64,000 nt of DNA from SZUA-36 sp963801195. GTDB lineage: Bacteria > Pseudomonadota > Gammaproteobacteria > Xanthomonadales > SZUA-36. Made by a program: the position numbers and the translations under genes. The DNA is taken from assembly GCA_963801195.1 (NCBI GenBank), contig CAWDDX010000003.1:1426001-1490000 (forward strand). The letters are read 5' to 3'. Positions 50,210 through 59,377 of the stretch are shown here, in pieces. Under the pieces are notes generated by a model. It did not search any database. It was given only the letters and a program-made list of their open reading frames with translations, and was not told the DNA's origin. Position 1 is the stretch's first letter. Each line of letters begins with the position of its first letter.

Positions 50210-51085
50210 ATGGCTCTCATGTTACCCATGTTTCGTCCAACCGAGGACTACCTGACGCACTATTTCGATATAGCGCGTTACCAGTGGATATTCGCTTTCT
50301 CCATCGGCATTTTCACTACGCTGTTCCTGGTGGCTTTCCAACCCTTCGGGGTCAATAATTTCGATCCGAACTTCCACATCAGCCTGGATTTTTTGTTGAT
50401 CACCTCCGCTTTTGGACTTCTGGTAACAGCCAGCGTGGCGGTGAACGAATTCCTGCTGCGGCCCCTGCTGCTAAAAAATCTCACCCGCCGCCGTCTCACC
50501 GGTTGGCTGATCTGGACCTGGTTGCTGCTCTCGACGGTGGTATTTCTGTTCTATAACTACCTGGGTGACTGGCACGATTTCAAGTGGCCGAGTTACCTTG
50601 GTTTCATCAGGGATATCGGTTTGCTGTTGTCGATTCCGGTGGCCGGCTTTATTTTTTACATACGCCACGAGTCTCTGAAGTCGGAGTTCGTGCAGCTTCA
50701 ATCCATCCATTTGCAGACGCCAGCGTCACGGCTGGTGCACTTGTCTTCCGACAACCAGAAGGACCAGGTTTCGGTCGCGCTGGACGACCTGGTGCTGCTG
50801 GAATCGCAGGACAACTACGTGGCAGTGGTATACATGGACGGCGAAACCCGCCGCGCGAGCCTGATCCGCTCCAGTCTGAAACGCCTGGAAGAGAGCCTCG
50901 ATGTGCCGTTGCTGGTGCGCTGCCACCGCTCATTCATGGTCAACCTGGCGCGCGTCCGTGCCTACCAGGGTAACCGGCACGGACTCAAGCTGTCGGTCGT
51001 GGGGGCCGAACGCAGCGTACCGGTCTCACGCGCTTACACCGGGACTATCCTGAAAAAACTGGGCACCTCGGTCGGGGACGTTTGA
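50210..51085 (+). CDS. membrane-anchored LytTR regulator
   Basis: About 291 residues. Four membrane segments (about 25-45, 60-80, 103-122, 133-155) followed by a LytTR DNA-binding domain (about 190-290; DLVLLESQDNYVAVVYMDG and VRCHRSFMVNLARVRAYQG). It is a one-component regulator with the DNA-binding domain on the cytosolic side. The start is unsure: ATG at 50210, 50219 or 50228. The next gene, 121 bp downstream, is a membrane protein and may be a target. Confidence 0.87.
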   Translation: MALMLPMFRPTEDYLTHYFDIARYQWIFAFSIGIFTTLFLVAFQPFGVNNFDPNFHISLDFLLITSAFGLLVTASVAVNEFLLRPLLLKNLTRRRLTGWLIWTWLLLSTVVFLFYNYLGDWHDFKWPSYLGFIRDIGLLLSIPVAGFIFYIRHESLKSEFVQLQSIHLQTPASRLVHLSSDNQKDQVSVALDDLVLLESQDNYVAVVYMDGETRRASLIRSSLKRLEESLDVPLLVRCHRSFMVNLARVRAYQGNRHGLKLSVVGAERSVPVSRAYTGTILKKLGTSVGDV

Positions 51086-51206
51086 CCCTGCATTGGACAT
51101 TTATCCCTCAAGGGCTGATTTCGTCCCAAACCCGGGTTTTCAACTAACGGTCGCGTATTTCACCTCCTAGCATTGGTATGAACCCAACCAAAAAGGAGAA
51201 ATTGAA

Positions 51207-51887
51207 ATGCAAGATACCGCCACTCAACAAGCCCGCATCACCAACGACTGGATCAAGTACGGTGGTTACTGTGGGCTGATATTCACCGTTGTCTTTCTTG
51301 CCGTCGCAGTGGTACCCATGCCCGACAGGTTGCAGACAACGCTTGCGCTGTTCATGCCGTTGTTCCTGCTGGTCGGACACATCGGGCTTTACAAGTTCCT
51401 GTCCAAACAGCGGCCAGCCATGTTTCTGCAGCTGGCCGTTATCACCGGAATCTGCGCGCCGGTGCTGGTCAGCGCCATGCTGACCGTACAGATGTCGCTG
51501 GTGTCATACATGGGCAAGTACTACCACCCGCTGGAGCAATCGGTCAGAGAGGCGCAGATCAATATCTGGCGTGCGGTGGACTCGGTGCAACTTGGCCTGG
51601 ATGTGGCCTGGGACATGTTCATCCTGCCCACGGTGATCCTGTTTGCCATCGGTGTGATGCGACACCCGGCGTTTGGCCGCGTGTTTGGAACCATCGGCCT
51701 GGTGCTGGGTGCTGTGGGCCTGTTCCTCAATATCTTCACCTTTCCCACTCCGCCGATCAATGTCGGTCTGCCCGATGTCGGTCCGTTCGTGGTTTCCTGG
51801 TACCTGGTGCTGTTCAGCCTGATGATTCGTGCGCACCGCAAGATGGCAGCAAGCAGTTCGAGCCAGGAGGTGCCGGTAGCCGGATGA
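51207..51887 (+). CDS. multi-TM hypothetical membrane protein
   Basis: 226 residues with six likely membrane segments (for example CGLIFTVVFLAVAVVP, LALFMPLFLLVGHIGLY, FILPTVILFAIGVM). The pattern recalls DUF4386-type proteins, but I am not certain. AAGGAG precedes the ATG. It follows the LytTR gene and may be its regulated partner. A 9-bp hairpin ends it. Confidence 0.75.
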   Translation: MQDTATQQARITNDWIKYGGYCGLIFTVVFLAVAVVPMPDRLQTTLALFMPLFLLVGHIGLYKFLSKQRPAMFLQLAVITGICAPVLVSAMLTVQMSLVSYMGKYYHPLEQSVREAQINIWRAVDSVQLGLDVAWDMFILPTVILFAIGVMRHPAFGRVFGTIGLVLGAVGLFLNIFTFPTPPINVGLPDVGPFVVSWYLVLFSLMIRAHRKMAASSSSQEVPVAG

Positions 51888-51909
51888 CAAACGCGGGTTA
51901 GCGTAGAAA

Positions 51910-51931
51910 GGGGCCGGATTTGTCCGGCCCC
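51910..51931. terminator. hairpin between convergent genes
   Basis: GGGGCCGGA-TTTG-TCCGGCCCC, a perfect 9-bp stem without a T tract. It lies 22 bp past the stop of the membrane protein gene and 68 bp before the stop of the convergent gene. Likely a bidirectional transcription stop. Confidence 0.65.
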
Positions 51932-51998
51932 GCAATTAACCGGAAGAGATTAACCCGCTGTGAGTTACTTAGGTTACGGTCGCACCAGACCACGCGAT

Positions 51999-52970
51999 TT
52001 ACTCTGGCTCCACCTGTTCACAAACCGTGGTGATATCGAAACTCCGCGGGTCGACCAGCTCACCGCCAGCCACCAGTTCGCGAAGAAACTCCTCCGTGAG
52101 TGTCAGCTTACGCAACTCGGCATAATGTGCGCGCTGGTGCTTGACCCAGTCGCTGCTGAGCATCGGGCAATACCCGGACATGGTCGTGCGGACGCCTTTC
52201 CAGCGTCTTGGACTATAGACATTGGGGTTCCAGGACTCGTCCCATTCGGGGGATATGTAGTTGCGGAAATTAAACTTGTCGGAGAAGCGCCAGCGGTTAT
52301 CCTGCCGGTATAACAGCGGTTCATCAGCGTGGCACAACTGACGGTAAAAAAGAAAACCCTGGTAGTTGGCTTCCAGGTCACCCGGTGAAAAAGTGCCGGT
52401 CGTGGTTGTACCCTGGATCCAGTTTTCAAGTCTGACGCCGTACTCAAACAGGCTGCGCTGCAGCTCTGCCGGGGTTTGCTCATCCCGGTTTTTTTTCCAG
52501 TGTCTGTAGTACCACCAGCCTTCCGAGAAAAAATGGGCCAGCTTGTCCGCGCCGAAGCGGATGTCATTGACCTCGAGGGTCGGGCTGGGTTGCAGCCAGC
52601 GCGCGTAGTCGAATGGAAATGTCTTTGAGAGCAGGTAGTGCTTGCGGTAGTCGCGATCGGCCTCCTCGCCGCGCGGTATCCTGTCAACCAGGTCGCTGGA
52701 GAGAATCCACAATTCGATCGGCTGGTATATCGAATGCTGCAGGCTTTTCTGCACATCCTCAACCGCCGACTCGCAGTCCTGTGGGGCATGCGCAGACCGG
52801 GCATCCAGCGCGGCTTCAATCTTCAGCTGTACCCATGCATTCAGGTAGACGGTCGAATCCTCGATGGGCTTGCCCCAGGCATAAAACTGGTCGGTTTCCA
52901 GGGCCCGGGCGGGCGCAGTCAGGAATATTCCCGCCAGTAGCACCAAAAGAATTCCGGGCCGCGTTGTCAT
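51999..52970 (-). CDS. exported hypothetical protein
   Basis: 323 residues from the ATG at 52970. Signal peptide (GILLVLLAGIFLTAPARA). The mature part is rich in Trp/Tyr and Arg, with the motif FGADKLAHFFSEGWWYYRHW, which recalls the DKxxHF motif of DUF2279-type outer-membrane lipoprotein-like proteins (weak). It starts 4 bp after the stop of the upstream gene at 52975, so they form an operon. Function unknown. Confidence 0.75.
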   Translation of the reverse strand: MTTRPGILLVLLAGIFLTAPARALETDQFYAWGKPIEDSTVYLNAWVQLKIEAALDARSAHAPQDCESAVEDVQKSLQHSIYQPIELWILSSDLVDRIPRGEEADRDYRKHYLLSKTFPFDYARWLQPSPTLEVNDIRFGADKLAHFFSEGWWYYRHWKKNRDEQTPAELQRSLFEYGVRLENWIQGTTTTGTFSPGDLEANYQGFLFYRQLCHADEPLLYRQDNRWRFSDKFNFRNYISPEWDESWNPNVYSPRRWKGVRTTMSGYCPMLSSDWVKHQRAHYAELRKLTLTEEFLRELVAGGELVDPRSFDITTVCEQVEPE

Positions 52971-52974
52971 CGGC

Positions 52975-53586
52975 TTAAAACCCCCAGCCAAAACCGGTCG
53001 TTATCACCCAGTCCTCGCCAAATTCCGCACCGGGGCCTGAATACAATGAGCGCAACAGGCCGGCTGAAATATTCATGCGGATGATGGAAATACTCGCCTC
53101 GATGCCTGCCAGCGTTTGCGACTGCGGATACAGTGAACTGTCTCCCCAGGTGCGCAGCACCACCCCGCGTACGTTCCAGCCGAAATGTACCGTGTGCACC
53201 AGGCGCCTGGTACGGCCGGTCTCCCCGACCAGTTTTCCCCAGCCGATGCCGCCCTGGATACCGTACAAACCGGGTTCCACCTCGAAATGCCAGCCCTTCA
53301 GTTCGCAGCCGATCGAACAATCGACAGTTTTTGGTTGATTCACCAGCATGGCGCCCAGACCTGCGGAAAACAACTGTGTATCTTGCCACCTGATACGCAT
53401 GATTCCGTACCAGCGCATTTCGGTGTTAGTGAGTTCCCCACGCACCCGCTCAAGAGCTTGCTTTTGTTCAGCGGTTTGCGGGTTGGTCGCAGGCTTTGAG
53501 GGAGTTTCTTCTGCGTAGGCTTGCAGGCAAAAAAGCACCGTGAGTAAGAGTACTCGCACGCAATGAGTTTTTGATCGGCCTTTCAC
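52975..53586 (-). CDS. exported hypothetical protein, outer-membrane-like
   Basis: 203 residues, signal peptide ending near AYAEE. After a short helical/coiled stretch (TAEQKQALERVRGEL) there are alternating beta-strand-like stretches (EVEPGLYGIQGGIGWGKLVG, HFGWNVRGVVLRTWG) and a final VITTGFGWGF with terminal Phe, which suggests an outer-membrane barrel. It is operonic with the next gene. Confidence 0.75.
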   Translation of the reverse strand: MKGRSKTHCVRVLLLTVLFCLQAYAEETPSKPATNPQTAEQKQALERVRGELTNTEMRWYGIMRIRWQDTQLFSAGLGAMLVNQPKTVDCSIGCELKGWHFEVEPGLYGIQGGIGWGKLVGETGRTRRLVHTVHFGWNVRGVVLRTWGDSSLYPQSQTLAGIEASISIIRMNISAGLLRSLYSGPGAEFGEDWVITTGFGWGF

Positions 53587-53909
53587 TCTATACCTGTTAT
53601 TAAATAGTGTTGTTTCTGTATTCGGAACAGGTCGAAATAAACGTTTTTATCTTACCCTTTTATTTATTGGCGTGCAGCGGAAACTCTGGGCCCCGATATG
53701 GCCTGCAAAGGGGCCATACAATCGCTGGTATTTGAACAAATACCGGGCTGCGCCAATGATGTGTCAAAGCACGTTCCTCTGTTGTCCAGTGCTTTCGCGT
53801 CCAGCCTGCTATACCATTGAAAACAGGCGACAATTCGCTTTCAGAGTCCCCCTGACTACGATATAATCAGCGATGCATATAACCAGAGAATTGACCGGGG
53901 AGGTCATCG
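53587..53909. other. intergenic region without recognised feature
   Basis: 323 bp between the divergent genes for the exported protein (-) and the CTERM-like protein (+). No gene or clear repeat is seen; A+T is higher near 53587-53670. The right part carries a GGGGAGG box 7 bp before the ATG at 53910. Promoters for both genes should be here. Confidence 0.5.
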
Positions 53910-54410
53910 ATGAAGCGCTTCAGTTCAATAACAATCTTGATTTTGTGTTTAGCTTCGGTGGGTGTTGCGCTGGCGCAGGTGGCGCCGGGAAGCCTGGTGG
54001 GGAGTTTCCAGGTTTCTGACGGACCGGACTGGACAACCAATCCACCGACCTATTCCTGCCTTGAGGCCTGTGCCGAAGTTTTCGGCGGCGCCGCCGGTGA
54101 CTATTCGTGCTCGACAAGCGCCCAATCAATCGATTACATGGCTTTTGCCGACGGTTGGGGTGATACCCAGTATTGCAGCAACCCGGTTTCAGAGGATTTT
54201 AAATTAAATACTCTTTACGATTGCGGCACCACCGGTTGCTCCTATTCTGCCTATGTTTCAGATCACGGCTGTGATGCGGTTAATTATTGTTACTCCAGCG
54301 CACCGATCCCTAAAGTGCCGGTAATGAACAATATCGGCATGATCATACTTTCACTGGTCTTGCTTCTGTCCGGTATTTCTTTCTTCGGCTACAGGGTCAG
54401 CCGAAAGTAA
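53910..54410 (+). CDS. Cys-rich secreted protein with CTERM-like tail
   Basis: 166 residues. Signal peptide (ILILCLASVGVALA). The mature part has nine or more cysteines (SCLEACAEVFGG, DYSCSTS, YDCGTTGCSY, DHGCDAVNYCY), so it is probably disulfide-rich. The C-terminus has a sorting-tail pattern: IPKVPVMNNIGMIILSLVLL, then a short helix and basic RVSRK, similar to IPTL-CTERM or related tails recognised by exosortase-like systems. No exosortase gene is in the window. Hairpin terminator at 54435-54464. Confidence 0.75.
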   Translation: MKRFSSITILILCLASVGVALAQVAPGSLVGSFQVSDGPDWTTNPPTYSCLEACAEVFGGAAGDYSCSTSAQSIDYMAFADGWGDTQYCSNPVSEDFKLNTLYDCGTTGCSYSAYVSDHGCDAVNYCYSSAPIPKVPVMNNIGMIILSLVLLLSGISFFGYRVSRK

Positions 54411-54434
54411 ACCGGTTTGGCGTTTGACAACTAC

Positions 54435-54464
54435 CAATGGCCGCTTTCAGTGCAGCGGCCATTG
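54435..54464 (+). terminator. hairpin after the CTERM-like gene
   Basis: CAATGGCCGCT-TTCAGTGC-AGCGGCCATTG, a perfect 11-bp stem beginning 25 bp after the stop, followed by TCTTAT. It fits an intrinsic terminator with a poor T tract. Confidence 0.65.
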
Positions 54465-54621
54465 TCTTATGGGAGATTGAAAACTCCCTGATCCATCCAG
54501 GTTTTGAGGCCGTTGCCCCGCTCGCGTCCATTGGACGCTCAGGAAGTCCTCGAAGCACAAGCATTCGCATCATGGCCACGTGATGGTGTATGTTAGTTGC
54601 ATCGTTATCGGGCAGTTAGAG

Positions 54622-55803
54622 ATGAAGAAACCCTGGCCTTTCCACATACCATTGGTTTGCTTGCTTGCCGCGTGCGCAGCGACCGGGCCATTACCCCAAA
54701 ACAGCCAGCCGTCTATTGCATTCGAAGGCGAACTGTTTGGCGAGCCAGCGGACATTGTTGCAATTGCTGATATCTATCGTTTGTCAGAACAGCAACTGCA
54801 GGATTTCATGGCGTATTTCGATGCCCCGATAAGACAGGATACCCCCGCTCATGAACGTGTATCTGCTTACCTGGAAGAAGTAACGATCAATTTCTCCTAC
54901 CACGGCGACACCTACACGGCTGAAGATGCCTTGCGGAAATCCTCCGGGAATTGCCTGTCGCTTGCCATACTGACAACCGCACTGGCGAAGGTGGCGGGGG
55001 TCGAAACCGGTTATCAATTAATCGATTCCGCGCCGGTTTATGAATTATCCGGCAGTCTCATTTACCGCGGCCAGCATGTGCGAACCAAGTTGTACGACCC
55101 CCGTTGGGAACCCCGCGAAGGGAGCCTTGTGCTCAGTCGGCCCGGGCTTTTGGTCGATTACTTCCCCAGTAATGGAGACCGCTTTGTCGGCAATATCGAC
55201 GAAGCGGAATTCAATGCCATGTACTACAACAATATCGCCAGTGACGCGATTGCAAAGGGGGACTACAACAACGCATTCTGGCTATTGCGAAAGTCCCTGG
55301 AGATGGCGCCCTATAACACCGCCGCCGTCAATGCGATGGCCATTACTTACGGGCGTGTCGGCCAGCTTACCAAGGCGGAAGATATCTATACCTACGGCAT
55401 CCGCTACCTGCCCCAAAAGGTGAGCCTGTTGAGAAACTACCGGGTCTTGCTGAGACAGCAGGCGCGCTACGATGAAATCGAGGCAATCGACCGGAATTTG
55501 GCACAGTTTGATGACTCGAACCCATTTGACTGGCTCCAGGCCGGCCAGGGCGCATACGCTGAAGGAGATTTCAAAGATGCGGTTTTCTATTTTAAGAAGG
55601 CCGTCAGGATAGCCCCTTATATGCACGAGAGCTACGCTGGCCTGGCCAAGGCCTACTACAAGCTCGGCAACAGGTCCGGCGCCAAGCGCGAGTTCAGGAA
55701 TGCCCGGGAACATTCGTACGAGGACTCCAGCCAGGCCATGTACCAGGCCAAGTTGATGGCTTTGAGTAACGACTGGACGGACTCTACGATACCGACCAGG
55801 TAA
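54622..55803 (+). CDS. transglutaminase-like/TPR lipoprotein
   Basis: 393 residues from the ATG at 54622. Lipobox CLLAAC (Cys 18). A transglutaminase-like domain (about 75-180) has SSGNCLSLAIL with Cys 111 as nucleophile candidate and His in IYRGQHVRTKLYDP. TPR repeats follow (about 205-370: ASDAIAKGDYNNAFWLLRKS, AGQGAYAEGDFKDAVFYFKKA, AKAYYKLGNRSGAKREFRNA). It is an envelope lipoprotein, possibly a peptidase- or amidase-like scaffold. Located between unrelated genes; function unknown. Confidence 0.8.
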   Translation: MKKPWPFHIPLVCLLAACAATGPLPQNSQPSIAFEGELFGEPADIVAIADIYRLSEQQLQDFMAYFDAPIRQDTPAHERVSAYLEEVTINFSYHGDTYTAEDALRKSSGNCLSLAILTTALAKVAGVETGYQLIDSAPVYELSGSLIYRGQHVRTKLYDPRWEPREGSLVLSRPGLLVDYFPSNGDRFVGNIDEAEFNAMYYNNIASDAIAKGDYNNAFWLLRKSLEMAPYNTAAVNAMAITYGRVGQLTKAEDIYTYGIRYLPQKVSLLRNYRVLLRQQARYDEIEAIDRNLAQFDDSNPFDWLQAGQGAYAEGDFKDAVFYFKKAVRIAPYMHESYAGLAKAYYKLGNRSGAKREFRNAREHSYEDSSQAMYQAKLMALSNDWTDSTIPTR

Positions 55804-55896
55804 TACCGGCTTTATCCAGGCTTGCCCCGGTACACCGTATGCGTCAAAGCGGACGCCGCATGAGCGACGCCCGCAATTGCCTGACCTGTAGCAAGA

Positions 55897-58080
55897 TCAG
55901 TCTTCGATGACACAGAAGCCCACATCGGTGCTCCTGTGGTGATTTCCCCCTGAGCTGTTAACGATCGCCCGGTCTCTCGCACTGACGCGCACCACGTAGC
56001 CACATTGCACCAGCCCGTTGGTTTTAAACGTCCATTCCGATCCACCGGCGGGCGTGTTTATAGTGCCGCCGGACCCGGTGGTGGTGGCTACCGGACCAAA
56101 CCCGACAGGACCTCCATCGATGGCGACGCTCCAGCTGCCCATGTAACTGTCGCTGGCAAAGGCCTTGCCTTTCATGAGTGCGCCCGGCATCAGCAGTCCG
56201 CAATCACCTGTCGGCTCGGTAATCGATACACCCACCGTCGGCGCGGTGTTGTCCAACTGGACGATCTGGCTGGCATACCCGGATACACCCTCGATTTGCA
56301 GGCGGATATCCCACTTTGCATCACCCGAGGTATCGAAGTAGGCCAGTATGCCGGCGAAGTTGTGGTCGTGATGCAGGTATTGGAACCAGCCATCACTGTC
56401 AATATGGTGATAGGACCCATAACCCAGCGTGTTTGTCACCCAGAGCTTTTTAATCAACGTGCTCCACACCGAGCTGCCGAGTTCGCGCACCTGGACGCGG
56501 TAGCGATGACCCGGGAATGCGGGCCCGCGAACCACGACGCGGCCACCAAACGGGCAGCTGCGTCCCAGCGAGTCAGCCTTGAGCCCGTTATCAACGAATT
56601 TCGCCATCGTCGTGGTCAGACCGCTGAAGTTGCCGATATAAGGCACGCCAATACCGCCAACCGCAGTCAGTGTCGGCTTGACGCCGGTATAGGCTTCACC
56701 CGGCGGAATGAGCACGTGTGCATCGAGGCGGTTACCCCAGTGCGGAACCTGTGAAGGGTCGACCTTCGACGGCGCTGTGTTCCACGACAACACTGCCCGG
56801 ACGCGACCGATCAGCGGTCTGTTACAGTCACGGCGAACCCTGGAGAGGTCGACCGGCAGGACCGCCGAATAGCAAAGGCCTCCATCCGGCAAAACATTGA
56901 AGTCGTAGGATTTTACTTCCACCGTATCGAGATATTGCCATTTACAGTCGCTGTTCCCCCAGTCTGCCCAAAACGCAACGTACTCGGTGCTGCCTTTCGA
57001 GCATAGCGCCCCGGAGAAACCGCTCTGTTTCTTGACCCGGTAGGTGGCCACCAGTTTCTCCTGGTTGTAGTCGAGACCAACGTCTTCCAGTTCCTCGTAG
57101 GAAATGTTGCCGGTGGTGTCTTCGATATTAAGCACCAGCTTGTTGACATCGATATCGAGCTTTGCCAGCGAGTCGGTGAGCGCTGCGAAGGTGCCCGGAC
57201 CCGCACCGGTATTCGCCTTGATCTGCTGGTAGGCCGGGAATAAAAACCGCTTGGGCTCAACTTTCAATTTTGCATTCTTGCCCTGCAGGTAGTGCTTTGC
57301 CAGTTCTTCAAGCGATAGCTGGACCGGTGCAACGATAGGGGCCGGATCCGGTCCCGGCCAGGGTCCTGGAAACGGCTCCGGAAGTGGCTCCGGTTCCGGT
57401 CCTGGAAATGGCACCGGTGGTACCGGTGTCAACTCGATCGGGTGTTTGAGCGACTCGGCCAGATTCAGCGGCAGGTCGAGGGCCTTCAACTCGTCGATCA
57501 GGATTCCGAAACTGAGCCCTTTGTCGATCTGGATGTGGCACTCCTCGACGTTGCCGTAGACCGGTTTCCAGTCCGGCTGACCGGCCGGCGGCTCGGCATT
57601 CCAGGACAGGATGGCCCGCGCCCTGGGCAGTTGTGGCGAAGTACACCACTTGCGTTTCGGCGAATACGGGACGTCAACGGAATACGATAACGGATGATTG
57701 CTCTTGTTGGCGCAGTCCGTGCCGGTCGGGATGTCGTGAACGTTGGTCGCCGCCAGCCCCGCATCTTCCCAGCCGGCGCCCAGATCGACGTAAAAACGCA
57801 CGAACTCCTGGCTGCCGTCGGCGCACAGGTCGCCGCCGTATCCGGACGCTTTCTTCAAGTCAAAGGTCGCGGAGAGTAGCTTGAGGTGGGGATTGTATCC
57901 GAGCTCGGTGAGTTGTTCGAAGCTGGTGCTCGCGATGATTTTCTTGACCACTTTGAACTTGCTGTCGGATAAATTTCCGAAATAGTTTGGGTTCGATGTG
58001 ATCAACGCCCTGAACTGGGCCCTGCTCGTGTCAATACGCGCCGCCTTTTTCGGGGCGGCAGGTTTCTTTCTATCTGCCAT
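55897..58080 (-). CDS. large hypothetical protein with duplicated domain
   Basis: 727 residues, no signal peptide or membrane segment. Lys/Ala/Pro-rich N-terminus (MADRKKPAAPKKAAR), then two copies of one domain: NPNYFGNL...LTELGYNPHLKLLSATF...GYGGDLCADGSQEFVRFYVD (about 30-195) and a related ISYEELEDVGLDYNQEKLVA...GFSGALCSKGSTEYVAFWAD (about 325-470). A Pro/Glu/Gly-rich linker joins them (VPPVPFPGPEPEPLPEPFPG). The C-terminal third is beta-rich. AGGAGG lies 7 bp before the ATG. I do not recognise a family; similar NPNYFGN proteins occur as hypotheticals. Confidence 0.75.
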   Translation of the reverse strand: MADRKKPAAPKKAARIDTSRAQFRALITSNPNYFGNLSDSKFKVVKKIIASTSFEQLTELGYNPHLKLLSATFDLKKASGYGGDLCADGSQEFVRFYVDLGAGWEDAGLAATNVHDIPTGTDCANKSNHPLSYSVDVPYSPKRKWCTSPQLPRARAILSWNAEPPAGQPDWKPVYGNVEECHIQIDKGLSFGILIDELKALDLPLNLAESLKHPIELTPVPPVPFPGPEPEPLPEPFPGPWPGPDPAPIVAPVQLSLEELAKHYLQGKNAKLKVEPKRFLFPAYQQIKANTGAGPGTFAALTDSLAKLDIDVNKLVLNIEDTTGNISYEELEDVGLDYNQEKLVATYRVKKQSGFSGALCSKGSTEYVAFWADWGNSDCKWQYLDTVEVKSYDFNVLPDGGLCYSAVLPVDLSRVRRDCNRPLIGRVRAVLSWNTAPSKVDPSQVPHWGNRLDAHVLIPPGEAYTGVKPTLTAVGGIGVPYIGNFSGLTTTMAKFVDNGLKADSLGRSCPFGGRVVVRGPAFPGHRYRVQVRELGSSVWSTLIKKLWVTNTLGYGSYHHIDSDGWFQYLHHDHNFAGILAYFDTSGDAKWDIRLQIEGVSGYASQIVQLDNTAPTVGVSITEPTGDCGLLMPGALMKGKAFASDSYMGSWSVAIDGGPVGFGPVATTTGSGGTINTPAGGSEWTFKTNGLVQCGYVVRVSARDRAIVNSSGGNHHRSTDVGFCVIED

Positions 58081-58473
58081 GATGGCCTCCTCCTTGAAGC
58101 AAATTGAAGCTAAGTAATGGAGGGCCGGCAGAATAAAAGAACCGCAAAAGACGCGCCCCTTCTATTCGCGTCCTCCGTTCCAAGTATAGGAGAGATATGG
58201 ATATTTTTCCCAAAACCGCACCCGGGCGTGCGTCGGGCCCGTTACAAAATTTAAGCCTTTACCTTAATGGTAAATTGGAGGGCGTTGATTTTGTTTGTGA
58301 TTGAGTGGTGACAGACTACCCGGGTATTTGTAAGAACTGGTCGCGAAGCGTGCGCGGCACCGTATCAAAGAAGATGAAAGGGCCGGCTGCCTTTATATGA
58401 ATTTATATTCAAAGTCACTGCAAACAAATGTATCCTGCCCCCTTGTCCCGGGTGTATCAAACCAGACACACAA
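58081..58473. other. 393-bp divergent intergenic region
   Basis: No gene is seen. It carries the strong Shine-Dalgarno site for the minus-strand gene at its left, a mixture of GC- and AT-rich stretches, and no clear inverted repeat or element. It separates the 727-residue gene from the AT-rich DUF6090-like gene and may contain both promoters. Confidence 0.5.
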
Positions 58474-59241
58474 ATGATAAAAATCTTCAGAAAAACCAGG
58501 CAGCGACTCGTGCGTGAAAACAAATTAAATAAATACCTGCTTTATGCAACGGGTGAAATCCTGCTCGTGGTCATCGGCATCCTGATTGCGCTGCAAATAA
58601 ACAATCAAAATGACGAACGCAAGGAACGGATAAGGGAAATCCACTATCTTGAGAATATCAAGACAGACCTTGATATCAACCTGCTCGAGATGGACAGGTA
58701 TCTCGATATCAGGACTGAAAGTATCGCCGCCGCAAATAGAATCATTGAACATTTTGAAGGTAAACCCATTACGGATGTGTCTGCTTTTAATGCTGATGGC
58801 GTGCAGATTTACAGTTGGCAGAAATTCTGGCAAAACAATAACACCTTCCAGGAACTCGTCAATTCGGGCAACCTCGCCCTGATATCCAGCGACGCCATCA
58901 AGAAGAAGCTGTTGGACATCGAGTCACTTTACAAAAAGATGAAAAGTGAAGAAGACCACTTCCGCTTCGATACTGAAAAGCTTATTTACGAACCTTTATA
59001 CGGGCTGATGGACCTTTATCCCCTGGTTAACAATTTTGAATATCGGGTAAGTAACGGGGAGTCCGGTAAAGACATGGCTTTATCGAGCGAGTACTTCAGC
59101 GAGTACCTGAAAAGCACGAAACTGAAAAACGGATTCGTCATGACCGTCCTGGAATTCGGCACCATGAATGGCCAAATGCGGGATATGAAGCGCATGACGG
59201 AAGAGCTCATCGTGCTAATCAATGAAGATATAGCGAAATAG
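58474..59241 (+). CDS. DUF6090-like membrane protein, probably transferred
   Basis: 255 residues. Opens MIKIFRKTRQRLVRENKLNKY followed by a membrane helix (LLYATGEILLVVIGILIALQIN) and a helical domain. The N-terminal pattern (FRKxRQxLxxENKxxKYLLYAxGEIxLVVIGILIALQINN) is the hallmark of a family common in Bacteroidota. The gene is clearly more A+T-rich than its GC-rich neighbours (Lys/Asn/Ile-rich). I infer horizontal acquisition. Function unknown. Confidence 0.85.
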   Translation: MIKIFRKTRQRLVRENKLNKYLLYATGEILLVVIGILIALQINNQNDERKERIREIHYLENIKTDLDINLLEMDRYLDIRTESIAAANRIIEHFEGKPITDVSAFNADGVQIYSWQKFWQNNNTFQELVNSGNLALISSDAIKKKLLDIESLYKKMKSEEDHFRFDTEKLIYEPLYGLMDLYPLVNNFEYRVSNGESGKDMALSSEYFSEYLKSTKLKNGFVMTVLEFGTMNGQMRDMKRMTEELIVLINEDIAK

Positions 59242-59377
59242 GGCAGGGACCCGCCGCAGAATGCGCCTCCCGCTGTTGGATTTGGGGCGGCGGAAGGTGA
59301 ATACAGATGAGGTCGTAGTCAGTTGCCGGGTTGGTAACCCCGCCTGGCTCGAACCCAAAAAAAAATGGAATCCGCGA

